Origin: Lachnospiraceae bacterium
GTDB taxonomy: Bacteria > Bacillota > Clostridia > Lachnospirales > Lachnospiraceae
Length of the DNA: 64,000 bases
Direction of reading: 5' to 3'
NCBI GenBank assembly: GCA_017469405.1
Contig: JAFUGL010000026.1
Location: forward strand, 1-64,000
This document shows positions 54,488-63,966 of the stretch, one piece after another. Below the pieces are notes generated by a model. That model had not been told where the DNA came from and did no database searches. It was given only the letters and a program-made list of their open reading frames with translations. The first letter of the stretch is position 1, and every line of letters starts with the position of its first letter. The translations under genes and the position numbers were made by a program.

Positions 54488-54642
54488 GAAATATAATTAT
54501 TAGATTAAGTACACCGCAGGCACGCTCCCGCTAATCTCACACGCAGCGGTACTAAACTGATTTACGCCTTTCGGCTGTAAATCAGTAAGTACCGGCGTGT
54601 TCAAATTACCTGCTTGTGTACTTATCTAATAATTATATTTCC
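54488..54642. repeat. Large nested hairpin between murI and the CPBP gene
   Basis: The outer arms of about 27 bases (beginning GGAAATATAATTATTAGAT, 54488-54515) pair with the complement near 54615-54642 with one bulged base. Further in, CGGTACT pairs with AGTACCG and CTGATTTAC with GTAAATCAG around a GCCTTTCG-type top. It may end the CPBP transcript and protect murI from readthrough. It shares no obvious sequence with the two hairpins at 41.4 and 53.5 kb. Confidence 0.88.
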
Positions 54643-54680
54643 TGTGTTTTGGTAAAATTTAAATATTATAGTTTTTATTT

Positions 54681-55760
54681 CTACTTATCTGAATCAGTAT
54701 CTTTTATGTCGTCTGAATCAATATCTTTTATGTCTTCTGGATCAGTATCTTTTATGTCGTCTGAATCAATATCTTTTATGTCGTCTGAGTCAGCGTCTTT
54801 TATGTCGTCTGAGTCAGCGCCTTTTATGTCGTCTGAATCAATATCTTTTATGTCGTCTGAATCAGTATCTTTTATGTTGTCTGAGTCAGCATCTTTTGTA
54901 TCATCTGAATCAGTTTTTTGTTTATGAATCAGTTTATTTATATTAAATACAAGATATATGCTTACTGCCAGTATAACAGCTGATACACCGGCTGTCAAAA
55001 TACGGGATGTTATGCTGTCAAATAGTCCGCTTGGAACAGCTATTATGCTTACATTCAGTGCTATATGAAATGTAATTCCGGCAAGCAGATTATCTGTTTT
55101 GTGGACTAAAAAGCCTATAAGTATGCCAAGTAAAAATGCATATGTGCCTTGTATTATGTTGCCATGGTAGATTCCGAAGATAAGTGCCTGAATAATTATA
55201 GCAAGTGTGGCAGGCATACATCTTTTGGCGTATGTAAGGGTAAGTCCGCGGAATAAAAGTTCCTCTGCGACAGGTGCCAGTAAAAATACAGCCACCAGCA
55301 TAAGCCAGGAGGAGGTTACTCCGGTTACATTTGCCACTAAATCATCATATGCTGCAAATGCTGACTTAAATATTGGTCTTATCAGTGCAAGTATACTGTC
55401 TATTAAAAACTGTCCGGCTATGCCGGCTGTTATAAGAAATATTATTATCGGCGGTTTGATTATGCCAAAAAAGCCTTCTTTAACAGAAGGCTTTTTTAGT
55501 TTGTAAAACCAAAGTCCGAAGACTATTATAAACAGTATAAACTGAGCCGCCGATATAATTGCCTTGTTCATAGGCTGGGTGTAATCCTGGGATATTATTG
55601 TTTCAATGGATCTTGAAGCAACTGTTTTTTCGTCAGATAGACAGTTTTTTACAAATATGTAAACAATATCACCGACTACAGCGACAACCTGAAGGAGCAT
55701 GGCAATTACACATGGTACGAATATATTTATTATATTCCTGGTTCGATTATTTGATTCCAT
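54681..55760 (-). CDS. CPBP-family intramembrane protease with acidic repeat tail
   Basis: 359 residues. Six to eight hydrophobic segments with the CPBP (Abi/Rce1-like) motifs EELLFRG, FGIYHGNI and HIALN, which hold the metal-binding Glu and His residues. The last 75 residues are about nine copies of an eight-residue SDDIKDTD-type unit (nucleotides 54684-54910), very acidic, probably cytoplasmic. Such tails are unusual for this family. Substrate unknown: bacteriocin processing or immunity is one option. The start overlaps the preceding gene by 14 bases. Confidence 0.9.
   Translation of the reverse strand: MESNNRTRNIINIFVPCVIAMLLQVVAVVGDIVYIFVKNCLSDEKTVASRSIETIISQDYTQPMNKAIISAAQFILFIIVFGLWFYKLKKPSVKEGFFGIIKPPIIIFLITAGIAGQFLIDSILALIRPIFKSAFAAYDDLVANVTGVTSSWLMLVAVFLLAPVAEELLFRGLTLTYAKRCMPATLAIIIQALIFGIYHGNIIQGTYAFLLGILIGFLVHKTDNLLAGITFHIALNVSIIAVPSGLFDSITSRILTAGVSAVILAVSIYLVFNINKLIHKQKTDSDDTKDADSDNIKDTDSDDIKDIDSDDIKGADSDDIKDADSDDIKDIDSDDIKDTDPEDIKDIDSDDIKDTDSDK
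54684..54910 (-). repeat. 24-bp tandem repeats encoding an SDDIKD tail
   Basis: About nine in-frame 24-base units of the type that encodes D-S-D-D-I-K-D-x, with few differences; likely to vary in number between strains. Confidence 0.85.
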
Positions 55761-56352
55761 CTTTAATCTTCTTAGCTCTTTCTTTTTCTTTCTTAATCTG
55801 TTCTTTTGTCTTTTCCTGATCTATACCTTTAGCTTTATTTTGCTTCTTAGCTAATATTTCATCATTAATCTGCTTCTGGTATTCAGCCTGACGCTGCTGC
55901 ATACGCTGACGCATGCTCTTCTTCTTTTTCTTGCCGTTTGTTTCTTCCTCAACCTGAGCGGCCTTTTTCTTACCTCTGACGCTCTTAACACTTACTATGT
56001 AGATACCGCTTACCATGGCCTTAACCTCACCCTTGGTAGGCACATCTTCAAATATGGCATCATCACATATAAAGTTCATAATCTGTGGACCGACCTTTGC
56101 CTTTACGATAGGAAGTTTAGCCTTGTGATATTTTTTAGGAGTCTGTTCCATAACCATTTTAGGCAGGCCTGCGTCCTTCATGGGCAGGTATTTTTTATCT
56201 ATGATAAGCATGGTAGCAGGCTGAGCTGCATCAGCCATCTGTTCCTTTTGTTCAATCTGTTTCTTTTGGAGCTTGTCTCCTACCTTATATAGTGCAAATA
56301 GTATTCCCAATGCAACTACAATAACTATTAGTAATATTCCCCACCAAGGCAT
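55747..56352 (-). CDS. Hypothetical protein with N-terminal membrane anchor and Lys-rich tail
   Basis: 201 residues. One membrane helix at about 3-22, then a soluble domain (MLIIDKKYLPMKDAGLPK and IVKAKVGPQIMNFICDDAIF). A strongly basic coiled-coil-like C-terminus (QQRQAEYQKQINDEILAKK) follows. No family recognised. GGAGG precedes the ATG. Fourteen bases overlap the CPBP gene, so they are co-translated. Possibly a partner of the protease or of the PlsC enzyme upstream. Confidence 0.75.
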   Translation of the reverse strand: MPWWGILLIVIVVALGILFALYKVGDKLQKKQIEQKEQMADAAQPATMLIIDKKYLPMKDAGLPKMVMEQTPKKYHKAKLPIVKAKVGPQIMNFICDDAIFEDVPTKGEVKAMVSGIYIVSVKSVRGKKKAAQVEEETNGKKKKKSMRQRMQQRQAEYQKQINDEILAKKQNKAKGIDQEKTKEQIKKEKERAKKIKDGIK

Positions 56353-56370
56353 ATTGTTGATCCTCCATTG

Positions 56371-57102
56371 TTATTTTTTGATTTTATGCGTTTTTCGCAT
56401 ATCTTTAATAATATCTGGTATTTCCTTGTATTTTGCCTTTCTTTCCTTCATAGGATAATCATTTGGATAGATAGGCTTACCGTATTCAATAATTACATTT
56501 CCCTTTGTGAATTTCCTGCCCGGTGCAGATTCGTATATTAAATCTGTTCCGGAAACCGCAAATGGAACGATAGGACAGCCGGATTTATCAGCCATCTTGT
56601 AACCGCCTTCCTTAAAAGGAAGAAATTCGTCGGTCTGGTTTCTGTGTCCTTCAGGGAAAAGTATCATGGAATGTCCCTGCTTAAGGAATTCAGCTCCTTT
56701 ATTGATGGTTTCAAGACCTTGCTTTATGTTGTCACGCTCTAAGAAAAGACATCCTATATCTCTCATATAGAGGCGAAGCAACGGAACCTTTCGCATTTCT
56801 GCTTTTGCTATAAAGCCTGCAGGTCCTCCGTTAGTGTTGTGGGAAACCAGTATGTCAAAATAGCTTCTGTGGTTTCCGACGAAAAGGCATGCTGTATCCT
56901 TTGGTATATTTTCCTCCCCAAGCACGGTTATTTTACATCCGACAAGCTTAAGTTCAGCGTTGAAAAATCCTTTTACAAGTCTGTAGGAACGCTCCCACGC
57001 TTCATCGGGATTTGTCTTCGCAAGCTTTTTTAGGTACCAGTGATAAGGTACTATAACAAAGGATGAAAAAAACAGTGCCAAATATGCTAAAAATTGCTTC
57101 AT
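56371..57102 (-). CDS. plsC: 1-acyl-sn-glycerol-3-phosphate acyltransferase
   Basis: 243 residues. An N-terminal hydrophobic segment and the acyltransferase motifs NHRSYFD (H-x4-D) and FPEGHRN. It adds the second fatty acid to lysophosphatidic acid for phospholipid synthesis at the membrane. GGAGGGG precedes the ATG. Co-directional with malQ upstream (18-base gap). Confidence 0.93.
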   Translation of the reverse strand: MKQFLAYLALFFSSFVIVPYHWYLKKLAKTNPDEAWERSYRLVKGFFNAELKLVGCKITVLGEENIPKDTACLFVGNHRSYFDILVSHNTNGGPAGFIAKAEMRKVPLLRLYMRDIGCLFLERDNIKQGLETINKGAEFLKQGHSMILFPEGHRNQTDEFLPFKEGGYKMADKSGCPIVPFAVSGTDLIYESAPGRKFTKGNVIIEYGKPIYPNDYPMKERKAKYKEIPDIIKDMRKTHKIKK

Positions 57103-57120
57103 ATAACCCCTCCAAACATA

Positions 57121-58665
57121 TTATCTTCCATACATTTTACAGGTTTCATATAATCTTGCAGCAAGTTCGTTTGTAAGAGCTTCCTGCTTATAACGCCAAG
57201 CCCAGTTTCCTTCGCCGACACCCGGGGTATTGAAACGTGCCCAGGAATCAAGACAGAGTACATCCTGAAGAGGAACTATGGCCATATTGGCAACCGAGCC
57301 AAAGCAGGCTCTTATTAAAATCCAGCATATATCATTACCGTCAGTTGAAAAATATCTTCTAAGCTTATCCTTTGATGCCTCATAAGCATGCTTATACCAA
57401 CCGAGAGTTGTGTCATTATCATGTGTTCCGGTATAACATACGCAGTTTCTTATAAAATTATGAGGAAGGAAATCATTTTCCTCAGGATTCTCAAATGCAA
57501 ACTGAAGAATTTTCATACCCGGTAAGCCGAATTTATCTCTTAAAGCGGCTACGGATTCATCTATCTCACCCAAATCCTCGGCTATTATCGGAAGATGATA
57601 ACCAAGGGTTGCTTCAAGCTGTGTAAAGAAATTTACACCAGGTGCTTCAACCCATTTACCGTTTATAGCAGTTTCTTCACCATAAGGAACTGCCCAGAAT
57701 TTATCAAAACCTCTGAAATGGTCGATACGAAGAAAATCAGCAAGAGTGAGCTGATGTTTGATACGGTTAAGCCACCATTCGTATCCGGTTTCGGTGTGTT
57801 TTTTCCAATTGTAAAGGGGGTTGCCCCAGAGCTGACCGGTCGCTGAGAAATAATCAGGTGGTACACCTGCAACAACAGTCGGATAGCCATCGCTGTCGAG
57901 AAGGAAAAGCTTCTGATTGGCCCACACGTCAACACTGTCCCAAGCCATAAATATCGGAATGTCACCAACTATCGATATATTTTTGTCATTGGCATATTTC
58001 TTTAATTTAAGCCATTCTACATTAAATAAGAATTGGATAAACTTATAATATTCTATCTCTTTTTCAAGCTTTTTGATCCAGGCTTGCTTTTGCTTTTTGG
58101 TAGGTTTCTTTAAATCATCCTCCCACATATACCAAGGCATACCTTCGTGATAATCCTTGCCTGCCATAAATAATGCGTAATCATCAAGCCAATACGCATT
58201 TATTTCGCAAAATCCCTTATATTGCTCCAAAAGCTCAGGGCTTGTGGAAATTCCGTCTGATATATCATCATCCGTAAATCTTGCATAAGCGGTTTTTAAA
58301 AGACGTGTCTTAAAAGCTATAAGCTCGCCGTAATTAACCTGCTCCGGATTCCACTGCGGCATATCATAAAAATCGCTGTCATGTAAGAGCTGCAGTTCTT
58401 TTAAATGGTCAAGACTTATTATAAGCGGCTGACCTGCAAAGGCTGAAAACGGCTGGTATGGCGAGTCGCCGAAGCCTGTATGCCCAAGTGGTAAAACCTG
58501 CCAGGTATTGAGACCTGAACGCTCCAGAAAATCTATAAAATCATAAGCACCCTTACCTAAATCTCCGATACCGTAAGGCCCCGGAAAAGAAGTAGGATGT
58601 ACTAAAATACCTGTGTATCTTTTTGGCTTTTTCTCTCTAAACCCTGTTATCATAGGCTCTGCCAT
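57121..58665 (-). CDS. malQ: 4-alpha-glucanotransferase
   Basis: 514 residues, typical bacterial length. GH77 landmarks: GILVHPTSFPGPYGIGDLG, LPLGHTGFGDSPYQPFSAFAG, the nucleophile region LRIDHFRGFDKFWAVP, acid/base IIAEDLGEI and THDNDTTLGW. It transfers glucan segments between alpha-1,4-glucans in glycogen or maltodextrin metabolism. AAGGAGG precedes the ATG. Other glycogen genes are not visible. Confidence 0.95.
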   Translation of the reverse strand: MAEPMITGFREKKPKRYTGILVHPTSFPGPYGIGDLGKGAYDFIDFLERSGLNTWQVLPLGHTGFGDSPYQPFSAFAGQPLIISLDHLKELQLLHDSDFYDMPQWNPEQVNYGELIAFKTRLLKTAYARFTDDDISDGISTSPELLEQYKGFCEINAYWLDDYALFMAGKDYHEGMPWYMWEDDLKKPTKKQKQAWIKKLEKEIEYYKFIQFLFNVEWLKLKKYANDKNISIVGDIPIFMAWDSVDVWANQKLFLLDSDGYPTVVAGVPPDYFSATGQLWGNPLYNWKKHTETGYEWWLNRIKHQLTLADFLRIDHFRGFDKFWAVPYGEETAINGKWVEAPGVNFFTQLEATLGYHLPIIAEDLGEIDESVAALRDKFGLPGMKILQFAFENPEENDFLPHNFIRNCVCYTGTHDNDTTLGWYKHAYEASKDKLRRYFSTDGNDICWILIRACFGSVANMAIVPLQDVLCLDSWARFNTPGVGEGNWAWRYKQEALTNELAARLYETCKMYGR

Positions 58666-58741
58666 TATTTTTATCCTCCTTGATTTTGGTATTACACATA
58701 CAATCCAAATTATACAAAAAAATCACATAAAAAACAATGCT

Positions 58742-59929
58742 TTAATTGTAGGAATTATAGAGTTTTTCAAATAAAGGTATGGATTTTTCGACCATATCCG
58801 TGGTAACACAGTAGGAAATCCTAAAATGACCCGGACAGTTAAAGCTGTCACCAGGTACAATTATAAGGTTATATTCCTTTGCTGCTTTCCAACAGAACTC
58901 ATTTGCATCGCTTATAGGAGTGCGAGGGAACATATAAAATGTACCGCCCGGTTCTACCACATGGTAGCCTATTCTTGTTAATTCTTTATATAATATTTCC
59001 TTATTTTTTTCATAAACTGAAAGGTCGCTTGTGGTATAAAGAATGTTTTCTATACCGAGCTGAATAAGTGAAGGTGGGCAGTTGTGACCGGTAAATCTTG
59101 AAATCTGTCCACACATCAAAACGATAAGCTTTGCATCCTTGCATGCCGGATTGACGGCCACATAACCGATTCTTTCACCCGGAAGGGAAACTGATTTACT
59201 GAAAGAGTAGCAGCAAATCGAGTTGTCATAAAAGGCTGATACAAAAGGTGCATCAGTGCCTGTAAATACAATTTCTCTGTAAGGTTCATCGGATATAAGG
59301 TAGATATCGTGACCGTATTCCTCCTGCTTTTTAACAAGTATAGCTGCAAGCTTTTTGATTGTATCGGTTGAGTAAACTATACCCGAAGGATTGTTTGGAG
59401 AGTTTATTAAAACTGCCTGTACGTTAGGATTAAGTGCTTTTTCGAACTCTTCAAAATTAATCTGAAATGTATCGATATCTGCAGGAACTATGGTAAGCTT
59501 GGCGCCGGTTCCCGTTACATAAGGTACATATTCAGGGAAATAAGGTGCAAAGGTAATAACCTCATCACCATCCTTAACAACACATCTTATGGCATGTGCT
59601 ATGGCGCCTGCAGCGCCTGTTGTCATAAAAATTTCATCCTTGGTATAATTCATGCCAAATCTTTTGTTAAGGGAAACTGCAACTGCCTCCCTGGTTGAAT
59701 CTATTCCAAGAGACGGGCTGTAACCGTGAAGTGCTACGGGATTTTTTGTCTCGAGCATCTTTATAAGACCGTCGGTAAATTCTTTTGGTGTCGGAACAGA
59801 AGGATTTCCGATAGAAAAATTGTAGATATTTTCTGCACCTATCTCGGCTGCCTTTTTGTTAGCATATGTAAAAAATTCTCTTATGACGGAGCCTTTGCCT
59901 GTCATATCCTTGTACATTTCGTTAATCAT
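58742..59929 (-). CDS. Class I/II pyridoxal-phosphate aminotransferase
   Basis: 395 residues. Key residues: FSIGNPSVPTP near the start, INSPNNPSGIVY with the cofactor-contacting Asn, ISDEPYREI with Asp, the Schiff-base Lys in SFSKSVSLPGERIGY and the C-terminal FRISYCV with the substrate-binding Arg. Aspartate aminotransferase-like enzymes of this sort often serve amino acid metabolism; the exact substrate is not visible. GGAG precedes the ATG. Confidence 0.92.
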   Translation of the reverse strand: MINEMYKDMTGKGSVIREFFTYANKKAAEIGAENIYNFSIGNPSVPTPKEFTDGLIKMLETKNPVALHGYSPSLGIDSTREAVAVSLNKRFGMNYTKDEIFMTTGAAGAIAHAIRCVVKDGDEVITFAPYFPEYVPYVTGTGAKLTIVPADIDTFQINFEEFEKALNPNVQAVLINSPNNPSGIVYSTDTIKKLAAILVKKQEEYGHDIYLISDEPYREIVFTGTDAPFVSAFYDNSICCYSFSKSVSLPGERIGYVAVNPACKDAKLIVLMCGQISRFTGHNCPPSLIQLGIENILYTTSDLSVYEKNKEILYKELTRIGYHVVEPGGTFYMFPRTPISDANEFCWKAAKEYNLIIVPGDSFNCPGHFRISYCVTTDMVEKSIPLFEKLYNSYN

Positions 59930-60059
59930 AATAAAACTCCTTATATATATTAATTTTTAAATTCACTTATAATCACGTGTTGTTTTACAACTCGTGGTGC
60001 GAACGGTTGTAAAGCAAATTTTTTTTTTCATATCCGTGAGCTTCGAATCCTAAACATAA

Positions 60060-60112
60060 AAATGAGTGATGAACCAAACCGGGGAGGGATTTATTCATCA
60101 CTCATTTAGGGG
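60060..60112 (-). terminator. Terminator of the PocR/MCP-like gene
   Basis: On the minus strand AAATGAGTGATGAA (60107-60094) pairs with TTCATCACTCATTT (60073-60060), followed by TTTATG. A second hairpin (GTTGTAAA and TTTACAAC) lies at about 59983-60015 before the aminotransferase. Confidence 0.7.
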
Positions 60113-60212
60113 AGAGAGGATTCAAATATATGAAAAGCTCTTTACGGAAAATAATTTAACATAAAAATGTGTTCAAATTATGTCCTAATTGTGAAAAATT
60201 GGTTCTAAAAAA

Positions 60213-60806
60213 TTAATTTGCACCTAATTCTTTCATTGAAGTATCAAGCTGCTTCAATGTTTTTTGGATAGCGTCATTTATAACACCTGATTCATGTGCC
60301 ATCTTTCCAAATTCATGTGCAACTACAGTAAATCCTTTACCTGCTTCTCCGGCTCTTGCTGCCTCAATAGAAGCATTAAGTGCAAGAATATTCTGCTTAT
60401 TTTCGATTTTCTTAAGACCTTGTGACTTTAAAGTAAGTTCTTTAATTAAAACAGCTGCATCTGTTATCTGACTTGCAAAATTATCATTTATTCCACTTAA
60501 CTGTTGTTTATTATAATATCTTTCCATCAGGTTTGTAATAGAAGATACAAGTAATCTTGAAGCAGCTTCAACCTGCTCTTCAGGAGTATCTTCATCTAAA
60601 GGTCCTCCGATTACTGAGGCTACAACTACATCGTCAACTTCTATGTCTTCACCGAAAGCTTCTATGTTGTCTCTGGAAAAACCTAATTTATTTGAAAGAA
60701 AATTTCCTTCATCATCAAGTACTACAGCAATCATACCTGTTGCAGCTGACCAGTCAACCAAAAGCTCATCTAATAATGATATATCTAAGAATTCACTTAC
60801 TGCCAT
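60213..60806 (-). CDS. Soluble short chemoreceptor-like protein (PocR-type sensor plus truncated signalling domain)
   Basis: 197 residues. Residues 1 to about 100 look like a PocR ligand-binding domain ([27 protein letters not shown]). The rest is the tip of a chemoreceptor signalling hairpin ([30 protein letters not shown]), with the short stalk missing. There is no membrane segment. GGGGG lies before the ATG. Both this and the next gene (60968) lack membrane helices and could form cytoplasmic signalling complexes with CheA and CheW. Confidence 0.82.
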   Translation of the reverse strand: MAVSEFLDISLLDELLVDWSAATGMIAVVLDDEGNFLSNKLGFSRDNIEAFGEDIEVDDVVVASVIGGPLDEDTPEEQVEAASRLLVSSITNLMERYYNKQQLSGINDNFASQITDAAVLIKELTLKSQGLKKIENKQNILALNASIEAARAGEAGKGFTVVAHEFGKMAHESGVINDAIQKTLKQLDTSMKELGAN

Positions 60807-60967
60807 TTCATTACCCCCTAATCTGATTATGTATTTTGTAATAACAGTTAAAATATATTGTATATAATTTTTAAAAAAATTTCAACTAAATTATATAAAA
60901 AGATAATGATTATTAAAAAATTATGATTGTCTTTTAAATTTCAATCCATATATCCCCAAATGCATAC

Positions 60968-62377
60968 CTATGAATAAAGGTGTGAGGTCATATCGCCTAT
61001 AGCTACTGCAAGAGTATGAAGCTCCTCCATAGTTGCATTTATCTCTTCCATATTGGCACTCTGAGAGGTAATGTTATCATTAATTTGATTAATCTTTTGC
61101 ATAACATTTTTAACGGATGTATTCATTTCGCCAAGTATCTGTGAAATGTTATTGGTTGTCTCTTTGGTTGAATTGGCAAGATTTTGAACCTCACTTGCAA
61201 CAACCGCAAATCCTTTACCTGCTTCACCGGCTCTTGCTGCCTCAATACTTGCATTGAGTGAAAGAAGATTGGTCTGTGCCGCAATGCTTTGGATACTCTG
61301 GATAATCTCCATAGATGCATCTACAGATGCTTCGATTTCCTGTGAAGCCTCAGCGATTTCTGTCTGACGAAGCGCTACATCCTGCATCTCACCTGCGGCT
61401 TCATCAACAGTCTTTGAAACATCTGCTATCTTTACTTCAAGACTTTCGATATCAGGAGCAAGTTCGGTTTCAAATTTAACTCTGTGCTCTTTTTCTTCGG
61501 TTACATCCAATATTGTACCTGCTGCCATAAGAGGAACCTTATCCGGTGAAAATACTACATAGCTTGAAGCTCTGAACCATTTATATTCACCACTCTTATG
61601 CTGGATACGGTATTCCATATCAAATACAGTATCACCGGTTGGGTCTGCCATCTGTTTAGCCATCAAACCTGCTGCTGCTTCCACATCATCCGGATGAATC
61701 TTGGTCAACCAGGAGGACATAATATCAGGGAAATCTATAGAATTACTATATCCAAGAAGCTTTTTAAACTGATCGGAAAATACCATAGGAGTATTTGGAT
61801 CATCAATTGCACCCTGTGTCAGGTCAAGGCTCCATGAACCTTCAAGCATCATCTTGTCAACCGCATATTGTCTTCTCTGGTCATGTTCAAGTTTAGCTTC
61901 AGTTTTAAGCTTATCTTCAATATCTATAAAGGTTCCTATGAAAACCTCAGGATTGCCGTTAGGACGACGTATACATTCACCTGTTGCATGATACATGCGG
62001 TATTCACCGCTTCTTGTAAGAAGTCTGTAATTTACATCATATCTTGCTTCTCTTCTGGCAACTGCGGCACCGTATGAAGCAAATACCTCTTCAGAATCAT
62101 CAGGATGGATTATCTTTCCAAGTGACTCAACTGTATCTGGAAGCTCTGACTCGGTATATCCAAGACTCCTTCTCATATTATCTGTATAATGAACGCCGGT
62201 CTGATTGCCGTCTTCATCAAAAAATGCCATCCATATTGCGAGGTTAGCGGAATTATTAACCGATTCAAGCATGCGGTAGTTTTTTTCCGATTCATATTTA
62301 TACTTTGCGACCTCATTCATAAGTGCATCAATTTCACTGTTGTTATCTTGTACATAGCTTTGCTTTTTCCCAAACAT
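60968..62377 (-). CDS. Soluble chemoreceptor with two PAS domains
   Basis: 469 residues. Two PAS domains of the PAS_3 type (about 35-155 and 170-295) each ending in a typical PAC segment ([30 protein letters not shown]). A long helical linker then the chemoreceptor signalling tip with [31 protein letters not shown]. No membrane helices, so it senses intracellular ligands (redox, haem or flavin are typical PAS cofactors). GGAGG precedes the ATG. Confidence 0.92.
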   Translation of the reverse strand: MFGKKQSYVQDNNSEIDALMNEVAKYKYESEKNYRMLESVNNSANLAIWMAFFDEDGNQTGVHYTDNMRRSLGYTESELPDTVESLGKIIHPDDSEEVFASYGAAVARREARYDVNYRLLTRSGEYRMYHATGECIRRPNGNPEVFIGTFIDIEDKLKTEAKLEHDQRRQYAVDKMMLEGSWSLDLTQGAIDDPNTPMVFSDQFKKLLGYSNSIDFPDIMSSWLTKIHPDDVEAAAGLMAKQMADPTGDTVFDMEYRIQHKSGEYKWFRASSYVVFSPDKVPLMAAGTILDVTEEKEHRVKFETELAPDIESLEVKIADVSKTVDEAAGEMQDVALRQTEIAEASQEIEASVDASMEIIQSIQSIAAQTNLLSLNASIEAARAGEAGKGFAVVASEVQNLANSTKETTNNISQILGEMNTSVKNVMQKINQINDNITSQSANMEEINATMEELHTLAVAIGDMTSHLYS

Positions 62378-62632
62378 ATTTGATAATCCTCCTTGTGTTT
62401 CATATCTGATTTTCTTTAATAATTAATGTCATAACCCCCGAAAGTAAACCATATAATAAACCCTAAATAATAAGCTGTAAAATAATAAAATATATATATT
62501 TACAGTATCACTAAACATAGATTATATCACAAATAACAAATAAACAAAAGACATAACGCATATTTTCGGCATAATGCACAAAAAAAATTCTATTTTGTCG
62601 TTTTTCAAGCTTAATTTGAATGTTTCTCATAA

Positions 62633-62661
62633 TTGCTGAAAAAAGCAAATTATGTTATAAT
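62633..62661 (+). promoter_or_regulatory. Probable promoter of the fucO-type gene
   Basis: TTGCTG (62633-62638), 17 bases, TATAAT (62656-62661), about 70 bases before the ATG. The rest of the 357-base gap (62378-62734) is AT-rich with no gene or strong repeat. Confidence 0.55.
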
Positions 62662-62734
62662 GAAATCCTGAAATTAGCAGTACATTTTATGTACCTAATA
62701 TACAAAAAACATAAGCAATAGGAGGTAATTAGCA

Positions 62735-63880
62735 ATGGGAGTTAATCGTTTTGTATTGAATGGAATTTCTTATCACGGACATGGTGCTATCAATGAAATT
62801 CCGGGAATCATCAAGTCAAAGGGCTTTAAGAAAGCGTTTGTTGCATCCGATCCTGATTTGGTAAAGTTTGGGGTTACTGCAAAGGTTACGGATTTACTTG
62901 ATCAAAATGGTATCGCGTATGAGGTTTATTCTGATATCAAGCCAAATCCTACAATCGAAAATGTAAAGAGCGGTGTTGAAGCTTACAAGGCTTCAGGCGC
63001 AGATTTTATGATCACTATCGGAGGCGGTTCATCTATGGATACCGGTAAGGGTATAGGAATTATCGTTAATAACCCTGAGTATGCAGATGTTCGTTCTCTT
63101 GAGGGCGTTGCTCCGACAAAGAACCGTACAGTATTTACAATCGCTGTTCCTACAACAGGCGGAACAGGTGCTGAATCAACTATTAACTACGTTATCACAG
63201 ATGTTGAAAAGAAGCGTAAATTTGTATGTGTAGACCCTAATGATATACCTGATATCGCAGTGGTTGATCCTGACATGATGGCTTCTATGCCTAAGGGACT
63301 TTCAGCTTCAACAGGTATGGATGCTTTGACACATGCTATAGAGGGATATACTACAGCAGCTGCATGGGAGCTTTCAGACTGCCTTAACCTTGAGGCAATT
63401 AAGCTTATTGCAAAGAACTTAAGAAAGGCTGTAGACAATGATCCTGACGGACGTGAGGGCATGGCTCTTGCACAGTATGTAACAGCTATGGCTTATTCAA
63501 ATGTTGGTCTTGGTATAGCACATTCTATGGCACATACCCTTGGTGCAGTATATGATACTCCTCATGGTGTAGCCTGTGCTATGATGCTTCCTATCGTTAT
63601 GGAATTCAACGCAGAAGCAACCGGCGATAAGTTCAAATATATCGCAGAAGCCTTTGATATCAACACAGAGGGAATGAGTCAGGAAGAATACAGAAAGGCT
63701 GCCATAGACGCAGTAAGACAGCTTTCTGTAGATGTAGGAATTCCTACGAAGTTAGACAAGCTTAAGGAAGAGGATCTTGATTTCTTATGTGAATCAGCCG
63801 CAGCAGATGCATGTGCTCCGGGTAATCCAAAACCTGCAAGTTTAGAGCAGTTTAGAGAGATGTTTAAGAAGCTTATGTAG
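62735..63880 (+). CDS. fucO: Iron-containing alcohol dehydrogenase (FucO/lactaldehyde reductase type)
   Basis: 381 residues, close in length and motif order to E. coli FucO: GGGSSMDTGKGIGIIVNNPEY, the NAD-binding PTTGGTGAESTINYVITD and RKFVCVDPNDIPD. The iron-ligand histidines occur in DALTHAIEGY and later AHSMAHTLGAVYDTPHG. It interconverts lactaldehyde and propanediol, or similar small aldehydes and alcohols, with NAD(H) and an iron ion. AGGAGG precedes the ATG. No fucose pathway genes are nearby, so the substrate may differ. Confidence 0.9.
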   Translation: MGVNRFVLNGISYHGHGAINEIPGIIKSKGFKKAFVASDPDLVKFGVTAKVTDLLDQNGIAYEVYSDIKPNPTIENVKSGVEAYKASGADFMITIGGGSSMDTGKGIGIIVNNPEYADVRSLEGVAPTKNRTVFTIAVPTTGGTGAESTINYVITDVEKKRKFVCVDPNDIPDIAVVDPDMMASMPKGLSASTGMDALTHAIEGYTTAAAWELSDCLNLEAIKLIAKNLRKAVDNDPDGREGMALAQYVTAMAYSNVGLGIAHSMAHTLGAVYDTPHGVACAMMLPIVMEFNAEATGDKFKYIAEAFDINTEGMSQEEYRKAAIDAVRQLSVDVGIPTKLDKLKEEDLDFLCESAAADACAPGNPKPASLEQFREMFKKLM

Positions 63881-63966
63881 TGGATTAGACGATATAGTAG
63901 TTGTTGCTTGGATTATCTGATTTGAAAAAAGACTTTGACAGCGACATGATGAAATGAGGTGCACAT

